From Planoprotostelium fungivorum (taxonomy: Eukaryota > Evosea > Variosea > Cavosteliida > Cavosteliaceae), in contig MDYQ01000439.1 in NCBI GenBank assembly GCA_003024175.1, positions 35,900-99,899 of the forward strand: 64,000 nt of DNA, in the 5' to 3' direction. A model generated the notes under the pieces. That model searched no databases. It was not told where the DNA came from and worked only from the letters and a program-made list of their open reading frames with translations. The position numbers and the translations under genes were made by a program. Of this stretch, positions 37,256-48,500 are shown piece by piece (position 1 is the stretch's first letter; every line of letters begins with the position of its first letter).

Positions 37256-40200
37256 ATGGATTCACCGAATAGATTTCAAAAGACAGAAACGAGAGGAGAG
37301 ACACGAACGCAATCAATCATGGCCTCCTCTAATGAAACGTTCGAGCTCTGGGTTCAAGAGAGATTGGCTTCTTTTCATATTGACAGTCCAGACATTGCAA
37401 TCGAATTATTGAGGTCACAGAATGCCCAGCATATACAAGATTATCTTTACGTGAGTCTCTCATTAAACATCAGGTGAAAAGGTAACGTCGAATTAGGGTA
37501 TCTTGGGGAAAGATGCAAAGGTAGAAAAGTTTGTCAAGAGGCTACTAGAGAGACTCAAAACATACACCGTTGCAAGACGAATAGAGGTAAAACACCGATC
37601 ATCGCTCACGTGACATGTTAATCTCCTCTCAGATGCCAGACGATGTGACTGTCCTTCGAGGGAAAGACGAAGAAGAAGAAGAGTTTTGGTCAACTGGAGG
37701 AGCCAATAAGAAGAAGGGAAAGAAGCCGAAATCTCAACCAGTGAGCGACAATCAGACAGTGACGGAACAGCACAAGGGCAATCTGAAGATCACCACTATC
37801 ACGTGAGACCATCACCTCTCCACAAGGTCCATCACATTGACCGAAAATCAGAACGAAGAAAGATCATGTTGGCATCCGTTGCAATTGTCAGGCTACCGAA
37901 CACAATCTGAGAGGAAACTGCCTCTCCTGTGGAAAGATCATTTGTGAAGCTGAGCCAGAAGGCGCCTGCACATTCTGCGGTTTCGACGCCAAGAACAAGA
38001 AGGGAGGACAGGTCTCATCTGATACCTTAGAGAAGGCCATCAAACACAAGAACAAATTGATCGATTACCAAGAAAATAGTGCAAAGAGAACGATCATCTA
38101 TGGTGAGCGTCTGAAACAGTCCATCATGATGCAGCAAAAGTTGATCACGATCAGACGATCAGTCTGATTATTGGACGAACAACAATTGGTTGAATCCAGA
38201 AGAAAAGAAGGAGGTGAAGATAGATTCACACATCTCATTGTGATGACGATCGACAAGGTGATGAGAAGAGAAGAAGAGAACAAGTCGAAGAAGGAAGACG
38301 ACCGAAAGAAAATCAAGATCACTTTCGATTTTGCGGGCAGGCGAGTTGTAGAAGAAGACAAATTGGAGCCGTTGGACGAGAACGCAGTCGACACGAGGAG
38401 CAACGCACCTCTACTAGAGAAGGGAGGGTGAGATGAGATCGATACAGAATAGATCTGATGGACACAGGAAATCTGAGAAAGAGAAGGGGAAGAAGATTGA
38501 AGCTCAGACGGTAACTCATTCCAATGGTAAAACGAACGTGAGTCGAAACGATAGACGAGAGAATAATTTACACTATTTCATATTCTATCAAAAAATTCAT
38601 ATTCATATTGATTGAAGAGAATTTGACGGACGAATAGAATGATGTATCTCTGGTGTGTGACACTGTACCCATGCGTCCAGAATTCATTCCAAAGAAAAAG
38701 GTGAGGCACATCTCTTCACATACATCCTCGACTGATTCTCATCAGAGCACCACGAAACCAAAGTCCACCAACGTGACGAACCACAGGTGATATGAAACGG
38801 TGAGATAAGAAATGACGTAGAGACAGAGTCCAACACGATTATTATTCCATCGACACAGAGAAGGAAGAGACGAAGAATAAGAAGGAGAGACCCTTTCAAA
38901 TCAGAGGTCTCGTGGAAGGACCCGACAACTTCACACCAGAAGAGAGGAAAGTCATCGTGGACGAATTCATTCGCGACGGTAAAGTCAACCATTACCTCTA
39001 CTGTTGTAGATACGACAGAGACATGTCGTGGAGAGACAGGTGACGCGAGAGACATCGACGTAGCTGAATCTTTAGCTATTCCGCGGAACAAGAAAATTCT
39101 GTGAAGAAGGTGGTCGAGCAGATCAACCGGCCGGAAGTTCAATTCAATTTTGCCATCACATTCGGTGAAGATACAGAGTGGGACGATGCGAAAGACGTAC
39201 AACGTACGGTGCAGAAGATATCAGCTCTGCAGAAGCTGAAGGTGAGAAAGAGTTGTCCATGTGGCATCTCAATCGTTGTAGATACGACATTTCACATTCA
39301 TGTTGAATGTGACGAGCCAGTCGAAGAAGTACAAGCTGCCGGGACCCTTTCAAGCTAAATTTGTCAATCAGGTGAGAGAGAGAAATGATAAAGGAATGAC
39401 TCTAACGTCAGGTCATACAAGCTGCGAACAAAAGCGCACCGCCGGGGCTGGGTAGCACCTTCTATATCTATCCAAAGATCTCATTCGGGAACATCGAAGA
39501 GAGACAGCCGACGAAAGAAGAGGTGTGCATCATGTGATCATCACATCATCTCCCTCCATAGTCACCACAAAGATGTATCCGATCATCGGTCCCATCACAC
39601 CATCATCCGATGATCACACCCAACATCCGATCACATCTTCATCACCCGATCATCTTCATCTCATCATCACGTCCAGTTGGAATACTGGCTCGCCTTGCAC
39701 AACCATCTGGAATCGAACGTGACTGTCCTCTTCCATGGACCAGAATTCGTCTCCACAAGGATCACCCTTCCCTTCTGTGAGAAGCTCCGGAACATCTTCC
39801 AGGTGATTCTTCCGGTGATGACGTGTGATGACGTCATCAGGGACGGAAGATCTTGCTGTGGGACAATTTTCCGGTCTCTGACAGCGGTTCCCGGCTGATC
39901 TACTCTGGAGCCTACGATTGTAGAGATCCTACAATCAACAGCGTTGTAGAGGGGATATTACTGCACCCTTTGCAGCAGAGATTGATGCCCTCTCTCTTCT
40001 CTCTCCAGACTGCCTTTCACTTCTTATCATCTCCGATCAGGTGCATCATGATGATGGAAGAGGAGACATTGAACGTACGACAGTTACCAGCCCGATTTCA
40101 GTCAACAAGCCGTTTTGACTCATCTGTGCGGCGATGAGAGATTAGCTCAAGATCTCATACACATCATGACAGCATCACCTAAACCCAGCACTCCATTCAT

Positions 40201-40583
40201 CGATCGATCCATTCCACAGGGACTCTTACAGAGAAGACTCAAAAGTAGAGCCTTCTTCGAAGACATCTTGGAGAGGATCGGCCGCATCGCCAACGCCATG
40301 AAGGGTGGGAGTTCTTTAGAGGAGGAGTTGTTGACGTCAAGATGTAGAATCGAGGCTCAAGTTGGGTCATTACGAAGTTCCGACACGGATGATCTGCGAG
40401 ATGACGAGAAGGTTCTCCGTCTACAACGTGGATCGCATCATTTTCGAAGAATTTAGAAACAAGGGAGGAAACAAGGCGGACGCTGCGGTGATGAAGGCAC
40501 AGAAGAAGTTGGAGGACAAGTTGAACGAGTCAAAGAAGCTCTTCGATGCCATTCTGACGGCTGACGGCGATGTGTCCATCTGA
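37256..40583 (+). CDS. ASC-1/TRIP4-type zinc-finger protein apparently fused to a GH84 (O-GlcNAcase)-like domain
   Basis: The start is the ATG at 37256 or 37319 (MASSNETFELWVQ). The N-terminal part matches activating signal cointegrator 1: IAIELLRSQNAQHIQDYL, then the C2HC5 zinc finger RCNCQATEHNLRGNCLSCGK plus CTFCG (about 37875-37985), then KNKLIDYQENSAKRT, DQSDYW and FDFAGRRVV. GT-AG introns then join NNDVSLVCDTVPMRPEFI, KSTNVTNHR and DRVQHDYYSID without a usable new ATG. Next is a GH84-like barrel: RPFQIRGLVEG, NHYLYCCRYDRD, FNFAITFGED, IRHFTFMLNVT, LFHGPEF, KILLWDNFPVSD, RLIYSGAYDCRD and LSSP. Human OGA has GFYG and DDID where this has GPDN and LNVT, so the catalytic aspartates are missing. 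A helical C-terminus (40120-40583) follows. If it is two genes, the second would start near 38670-38820. Confidence 0.65.
39523..39676 (+). repeat. Long intron built of ATCATC/GATCA motifs
   Basis: This 154-nt intron, against about 40 nt typical here, consists almost entirely of atcatc, gatcatc, catcac and ccgat units between gtgtgc and gtccag. Confidence 0.6.
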
Positions 40584-40597
40584 TGATGGAGGAGATC

Positions 40598-40603
40598 AAT
40601 AAA
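40598..40603 (+). terminator. Polyadenylation signal of the TRIP4/GH84-like gene
   Basis: AATAAA lies 15 nt after the stop at 40583. Confidence 0.5.
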
Positions 40604-41023
40604 AGGGATCAAGACAGTCACACCGACTAGTAATCTGATGCTTCCTGTCTTTGAAAAATGGGAACGTCTTGAAAGATGAATTTGATTCCTTTCTCTCCCT
40701 CATTTCTCTGCCCACGCTCACAGCATACAACGATCGTATGCCGACCTGCGAGTCTTCTGTGCAAATGATGAAGGTTATGGACTTGGGAAATGCAGATGGC
40801 TATTAATATCTCCCCTCTATAATTGGGCGAACAAGAACGTTGTGACGGCCTGCATAAGGGTTGTATCGCCGCAATCAGGCGGGTCTGAAAGTGTTGGGGT
40901 CATTCCTCCCTACACCTTCAATCAACATTTGAACAGGAACACGGAGATATTCTGCCCATGCGCTCGCCTTTTGCGACGTTCCTCAGTCTCTATAGAGAGT
41001 TCATTCTCACTCGACACAAAGAG
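40604..41023. other. Intergenic / upstream region of the CEMIP-like gene
   Basis: About 420 nt without a recognised gene. An open frame without ATG runs from 40842 into the signal peptide of the next gene, so a first exon or 5' UTR may lie here. Confidence 0.4.
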
Positions 41024-44000
41024 ATGGCACGCATCTCTTCTGTTGGGTCTCTGTCTGGCGTCCGTTGTGTTCGGAGCGTGTCCTCCCGCAGTTCAGTCAC
41101 AGTACTCTCTCTGGCCATCCGGTGAATTTAAATTCACCTCCTTTCCTCATCATCTCCACAGCTTGGAATGTGGCAGGCAAAGCTGTTACTATCACAGCGA
41201 ATCAGAAGGTAAGGCACTCCAGTCTTAATAGGTGTTGACTCCTACAGATCATCATCAAGACTTCACCCAATGTCCAACTCGGTCCAATCATTGTAGACGG
41301 TAGTCTCTCGTTCGCCGACGCCAACATTCAGCTCAATACCACCAGCATCTTTGTGAGATGATGTCATCACGTGCATCCACCATGATGACGACATCATCAG
41401 GTCAGGAGTGGTGGAAGCATTATCGCAGGTTCCTCTGAATGCCCCATCACCAACAAGGTGCACTCTTCACATCTCGCCTCCTCACCTCTATCAGCTCATC
41501 ATCACCCTGTGTGGAAGAGCTCCCAACCCCAGGAACTCCACGGTCATCGGTAGGGACACCTACGATGCGGCTGCCTACGGAGCGAAGGGTATCGTCATCG
41601 CTTGGAACGCCAGTATACAATTGTACGGAAGTTACAAAGGTCCGACCTGGACTCACTTGGCCCAGAATGCCGCTCGCGGCACTCAGACCATCACGCTGTT
41701 GACTCCCGTCAATTGGGCCGTAGGCGACGAGATCTTCTTGACGAACACCGACTACGAAGATGTGAGCTGAAGATGGCGTAATGAATGTTGAAGAGGGTAG
41801 GCCTTCTCCACGGCATCGAGATTGGATCAGCACGAGAGGAGGAAGATCGTCTCGATAGATACCTCGAAGACATCCATCACCTTGAACTCTCCTCTTAATT
41901 TCACTCACTACGGCCAACACCCCATGCGAGGCGAAGTAGGGTGAGTGAACGATCTCATTTCATCTGGAATTGAACGGTGACGACAGACACCTCACTCGTC
42001 GCATCGTCATACAAGGGGACGAAGCCTCTGAAATGGAAGACTTTGGAGGACACTTGTTGATCCGCAGGGGTCCTTCCGTGGGTTCTTCTGTGGTCAGCGG
42101 TGTCGAACTCAATCGAATGGGTCAGACAGCCGTGCTGGGTCGTTATCCCATCCACCTTCACGTTAATCATCAAGTGTATGGTATGGGAGTACGCCTGGCC
42201 GGTAATGCCATACACGACAGCTACCAGAGGTGTATATCGGTACACGGTGAATAGTTTATACAAAGTGGAGAGTTAAAGAGGAACAGAAACACACGGTGCG
42301 ACCGTCGAGGAGAACGTGGCGTTCAATATCAGCGGACACTGTTACTTTATAGAAGACGGAAGTGAAATGGGCAACACCTTCCATCACAATCTGGGCGCCA
42401 AAGTCTATCCCATGGTTCCTCCACTACTGTGAGTCCACGTGTCTCTTCCACCTCACACGTGATAGGTACCACGATGGCTTGCCCTCTGTCTTCTGGATCT
42501 CTAACCCCAACAACACGTTCACGGACAACTGTGAGCGATTCATATCACATATCTCACCTCACCCTCCACAGCTGCCTCTGGCTCCAGCTTCGGCTATTGG
42601 TTCGCTCTACCGATGAATTACATTACAAGTGTAAATCTGGAGCGATCTGGAGCAGAGGAAGACCTTCCACTTGGAGAGATTCTTATTGGGCCGATTTCGG
42701 TTCGTTGGGATTTTTCCCCTTGAACGGACAGTTTGTCATCAACTCCACCCTGGTTGCGAATTCATCCAACATGTGAGGACATCAATTAGACCTCGCTGAC
42801 ATTTCCGAGGGGTCTGACGGCCAATAATCGAGCCAGCTGCGGTGTGAGTAACTATGACACGGGGAGTTGGACGGCCAACATAGAGAACACATTCATCAAC
42901 TTCACTTCACCTCAGGGTGCCATCTGTGATGGAACTTGTGAGCCCATCATCGACGATAACGATCCACTCATCTGCCTCAACAGTGACCCCCCAAGCTGTT
43001 CCTCCTCTCAACTGGTGAGATGTCGAAATCAGCCGTCTGACAATATGTCTGATTCAGAATCAGGGGCATGAGGAACAAGTTCATCAATGCCAATCCTACT
43101 TATATCACCGGAGGTAAAGTAGCTCACTGGGGCGTCAGTCAAAGGAATTATCTCGACGATGGAAGTGGTACTGGTTTACCTTACGGAGGTTGGATGATGG
43201 GATACCAACCCTATCTGAATTCGACGGAATTCGATGGCAGCTGGATCTCGGATTGGAATGCGATTCGTAAGCCTTACTTCCACGGGGGTATGCTCACTCT
43301 ATTCTGGGCCCTGGGCGACGATTTCGTATTGCAGAAGGACTCTGGTTACGGTGTCGCTCTGTACCGTAAGAACATGTATTTCAGACCTATTGGTCAGCCC
43401 GCCACAGCACCTGGTCTGCACGGTGAAGCTCATCCCAAATCACCGACTCTTCCTTGGACTCACCTTCACACAGGTACAGATTGGTCAAACGGTTACCTTG
43501 TCGATTATCCTACCAATGGTGTCTACGCTGGAATGTTCATTTCACAGGCGAAGACCCGTTATTCCCTTCCCACGAGTCTCAAGGTCTCCTTCGATGGCAA
43601 CGGAAAAATGGGAGACTGGTTAATCGTCGCTTTACCCTACCCTGTCAAGCCCGTCTTCAACATCACCATCAATTCAGCACCCTCAGAGTGAATTCATCGT
43701 GTAGATGAAGAGCTGACGAGATGCAGCGCCTTTTCAGCCGTGACTTCTCTCGCGAATTTGGTGCCCAGAACTTTCTTCTGGAACGACGCGGACAATCACG
43801 TTTATATTCCTCTGGTGAAGACTGGAACGAGCGGATCTTGGACCAACAACAAAGGTTTCTCCTCTTACACCACTGGTGGAATGTTCACGGTGAATAGTTA
43901 TTGATTGATGAAATCTGATGAGGACAGGTGAACGCTGATTACGATGTCAGCAAGAACAACACGGCGTACATTTCACCCAAAGTACCAGCAACTCTCCCCG

Positions 44001-45422
44001 CTTGGACACAGCACACGAAATTCAAGGCCCAGATGTATTCTAAGGTGAATGAGAATTCTCTGCATCACCTCCTAGATGTGCTCTCTTTCATCGATGGTCT
44101 CATTTTACAATTCATCTGACGAGAACAAGGCAAATCAAGTGGGAGCCTCTGTCTTTGTTCAATTGTACAAAAACTTTCTGGGTACACCCACCATCATCTG
44201 GCAGACGTACAACAACAACACCGACGCTTATCACAGAGTGAAATCCTGATTCACCGACTTACGAACGACTCACAAGAATGTCAGATCAATTTCAAGAGCG
44301 CAGACGGTACCATCTTGTGGCACACGCAGCCCGTATCGTTGACGGGGGCCGGTAACATGAAATCCATCACGCCTGCATTTTGGAATCAGATCAATCAAGG
44401 TCTCGTATACGTCACCATGGACGGTAGCAATGGAATCGAGGTGACGTCATCATCAACATCGCGATCGCATCCGTCATCATTGTCATTGTCATCATCACGA
44501 TCACTGACTCAAAGTGATAGATGATGAGAAGTCTGCTTCTCGCAGAAACACCTGCGAACAATTCTCTCCTCAGTATCGTCGGCAGCGGTTTCACCTGCAA
44601 CCCCTCCTACAAATACCTCTCCCTCTTCAACGGTACCTACTCTTCTAATGCTTTCGTCGGCAGAGTATACTACCGCGATTTCGTTGCCTCTGCGTCTTAT
44701 CCCTCTCTCTGTGGAGATAAGGTCTTGTACTTTTGGAACGACTACACTCTGTACGCCCGAATGAACGTCAGCCTTATCTTGTGAGTCAATTGTGGATGAG
44801 AAGACGTCATATTGACTCGAATGCAGGCCAAACGTGTCTCTGGCTGCGTACCAATCGGTGGAGTTCATCGTGACCACCAACGTGACTTATGCGGTTTTGG
44901 ACCTGCAAGTGTGGGCGATGGATGATAAGGGTGTCGTGAGAACAGTTTCTGTGGATGCCACGAACAACTTCAACCAGACGATCTTCCCCAATCAATGGTC
45001 AATCGGTGAGTATTCAAATCATGGGTTATCGTGCGCTATGATCTATCACATCAACGACGAGACATCAACTGATGACTCTAGTTCGCATACCACTGAATCA
45101 GTTGGGTGGAGCATCCATCAAGAAGATCGGTTTCTCCGCAGACCACTGGGCTGGAAACGACTCGGTCGCCTTCTTGATCGACGAGCTCAGGCTGTCCGCA
45201 TCTTCTGTTGTGCCCGTCTATACCTTCAAGGCCGCTCCCCGTGCCTCGAATCTGTCCATTGAAGGAGCAACCGATTCTGAGCTCTCTTCACAGTCTCCCA
45301 TCCCCTCCGGAGGCACTGATGCATTGGAGGTCGGCCAGGTGGCTGCCGGACAGAAGAATGAGATGAATCGTCTCTTCATCATGTTCACAATCCTTCTCGT
45401 CATAGCCGTCGCGTCGATCTGA
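41024..45422 (+). CDS. Secreted G8/beta-helix protein, CEMIP/TMEM2/PKHD1L1-like
   Basis: The product has a signal-like segment (LLLGLCLASVVFG) and the G8 region (IIIKTSPNVQLGPIIVDGSL, VRSGGSIIAGSSECP, ITLCGRAPN, then WAVGDEIFLTNTDYE). The conserved core is GRYPIHLHVNHQVYGMGVRL, NAIHDSYQRCISVHG, THGATVEENVAFNISGHCYF and IEDGSEMGNTFHHNLGA, the block shared by the animal hyaluronan-degrading CEMIP/TMEM2 proteins and PKHD1L1. Further beta-helix and beta-sandwich segments follow (TANNRASCGVSNYDTGSW, THLHTGTDWSNGYLVDY). The C-terminus FIMFTILLVIAVASI is a hydrophobic GPI or TM end. About 20 short introns. The start is a problem: the ATG at 41024 (MARISSV) is one frame off the signal-like segment, whose own frame has no ATG. 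The gene converges on kinase B. Confidence 0.78.
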
Positions 45423-45591
45423 TGTGTCCGGTAAAATGAATCAGATAAATTCACTACTTTCATCGAGTCGATCATCCCGTATGTAAGAGCTCGCTGTTCG
45501 ACTTATCGTTGAGGGTCAAAGAGGAACAAGTATTTGTAAAACTACGGTTGGAAATGCACGAAGATTTCACCATCCAATTTATTCCTTCTCA

Positions 45592-48500
45592 TCACGTCAT
45601 CACGCGATCGGAGTACACCTCGTGATCTGTTTCACCAGGATACACTGCCATGTGAGCGTACAGATCCAGCGGCTCGTTCGAGTTCCTCTCCGATTCGAGT
45701 CCGGACTGATAAGCACAGACGTCATAGTTTCCTTCTTGTTTCTTCGCTTCTGCTTCATCTCAGCCCAATCTCTGTCATTCTATCTCTCACCTGATTTCTC
45801 CAGAGAAGAGATGGTGAAGTTGTCCGTATCACCTGGTAGTAGAACGGTGTACAGTTCTCTCATCTGAGTGTAGATGTCACGGAACGATGGTCGATTGGGT
45901 GGCTCGTACTCCCAGCATCTAGACAGTATGCTGAACAGCTCGTCTGGACATCTAAACCATCTCAGCTCACGCTCTTGTTGTGTCATCTCACCTGAATGGC
46001 TGCAGTAATGTCTTCTTCTCTTCAACGACGTGATGTAAGACTTCCTTGTTTGATGATAATTCCCAATAAGGTGCTGTCGTCCGTCAGTTCATGTTCCATC
46101 TCTTCATCTTCTCACTCCTGCCCAAAGAAAAGATTTCCCTATATTCTATCAGTCCATGATTTCATAAGAGAGGACGCACCATGCTAATACGCCGAAACTC
46201 CATACATCAGATTGAAACGTGCTCACTTTGTATCGAATCGTCTCTGGTGCCGTCCATCTGTTCTCGTTCATCATTGAATAGAGATTTAGTAGATTTACTA
46301 TTCAATTTATCGTTGAATAGTAGAAGATCTGATATACGAAAGAATGATTACCTGAAAGGTAAGATGTTCTTCTTCGCTTCGTAATGGTTATCTTCTCTAC
46401 TCATTCCGAAATCAGATATCTGTTCTTCTTTCACTCTCTCTTTCTCTCCTCTGTCTCTCACCTTTGCATGCTTCTGTCCGTCTACCAGTATGTTTCTCGC
46501 TGCCAAATCTCTGTGTATGATCCCTGTCTCCTCGTCACTCTCTTCCTTCTCTTCTTCTCACCTTTCGATTGTAGATAGAGCATGCCCTTGACGATGTCGA
46601 AGCAGAGAGAGATGAGATTATTGTCGTTCAAGTCTCGCTGGTTCTTCTGCAGGTATCTGCACTCGTTCAGTCTCACTCGTCCGATCGATGGTCTATCCGT
46701 AGATGTCGTAGAGAAATGGGTCTGGGACGGCCATACAAATTCGAAGGGTTCGCGGAAAGATCCGCAACGATTATCGTTTAACAGGATAGAATGGAACCCC
46801 AATTCTCACGAAAATAGAGAGGTGAAATAATGAACGTCACCTGTCGAGCGAGCCACCTTCTAAATATTCCAACACCATCAGAAATCGACTGCCATGTGTC
46901 GTTACACCCAACAAGTTGACCACATTCTAAAGGGAATCAAAACACGGACGAAATAAACGACTCACAGGATGATTCAATTTCTTCAGTAAGACGATCTCTC
47001 TTCTTATCTCTGCATCTTCGATCGAATTCACCGCCTGTGTTGGTGTCAATGTGATGATGGAGGTACGTAGAATCGAGAGCAGGAGAAGAGACACACCTTG
47101 ATGCCTTTCAAGGCCACGACGGTTTCATTCCACGATCCTCTGTACACTTCTCCAAAGTTACCGTGTCCGATCACTTCTTCCACCTTCTCGACATCATTCT
47201 TCTCTCTTCATCTACGATCGTCTACTCACAGTGACATCGTCCAGCATCAGATCTGACACGTTCAGCCTCTGCATCTCTTCTGCGATCATCCTTCTCTTCC
47301 TGCCGTTCTCTCTCCTTCTCATCACCAAAAGGATGGTCACGATGATGACACAGAAGGAAGAGACAGAGCCGACAACGATGCCTGCTATGGCACCCCAGCT
47401 CAGTGGTTTCGTGATGTCACTGATGGAAGCTGTCGTGGATGGTGTGATGATTCTTATCTCTTGACACGATATCGTTCCGTCTGTACTTCTTCAGCATCTA
47501 TCATTTCTCGCAGTGTGACACACCTGAATCGACCTGTGACGAACTACCAGAGTCACACTGCACCGACACGTTGCCCGACGACGACGACATCAGAGTGGCA
47601 GAAGAGGACAGATAGATGACATCGTCATACAGTCTGTCTCGTCCATCAATCACAATCTTCCATCTTCTCACTCACTCTGATGATTCCAATCGCAGAGAAG
47701 TCCTGTTGTTCAGATCGATGCCTCCTCCCCTCATTGCTGCATTCTGTGATATTCTCGTGTAGGTCACATCCGTGTCTTGGTACACAGACATTCCCCCTCC
47801 TTTTCCCGCTCTGTTCCATTGGATCGTGCTGTTGTTCACCACGTTCCTCAGCCGAGTTGTATCGCGTACTTTCGAGGTCGTCTGGTCCAAGAAGAGAGCT
47901 CCACCTTCTGTGATAGCCGTGTTTCTGTTGAAGACTGTGCGAATGATCGCGCTGCCACCGGACGCGGCTGCATCTTGGATTAAAGGAGATGGAAAGAGTT
48001 TAAAGAGGATGGCTCACAGGAGATGAAGAGAGCGCCACCCTTGTCGTTGGCTACGTTGTCCGTCAGCGTGCTGTCCATGACGACGAGTCCTTCTTTAACG
48101 GAAGCGTAGACGGCTCCTCCTTTGTCTGCACTGTTGTGGACGAAGCTGCAACTGAAGAACGAAGAGTTGCCTTGTCCTCCTGTTTCTTTTCAGTTTCATG
48201 AAATGCTCAGAGATGATGATGAGAAGAACATTTTCATTTCTGGTCAAGCTCGTTCGCTGTGGATATCTTCCATTGAAAGACAGAAATGATCACCTGATGT
48301 TATGTACACTGCTCCTCCCATCTGTGCTGTGTTGTTGCTCATGCTGACGTTGTACAGACTGCTACCATACTGACTGCTCTCTGTTCCCACATAGATCACT
48401 CCTCCCAGTCCTCCTTCGTTTCTGTTCTCCCCCTCAACACTTGTCTATCACTAGATGTTTCTCTCACCCTGACATTTGACTGTCTGCTATCTCGTTCGTC

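Noticed and set aside
38560-38640. AT-rich stretch taken as an intergenic boundary between a TRIP4 gene and a second gene
   Set aside because: Possible, but GT-AG splicing keeps the frame on both sides and the downstream part lacks a start codon. Kept as the main caveat to the fusion call.
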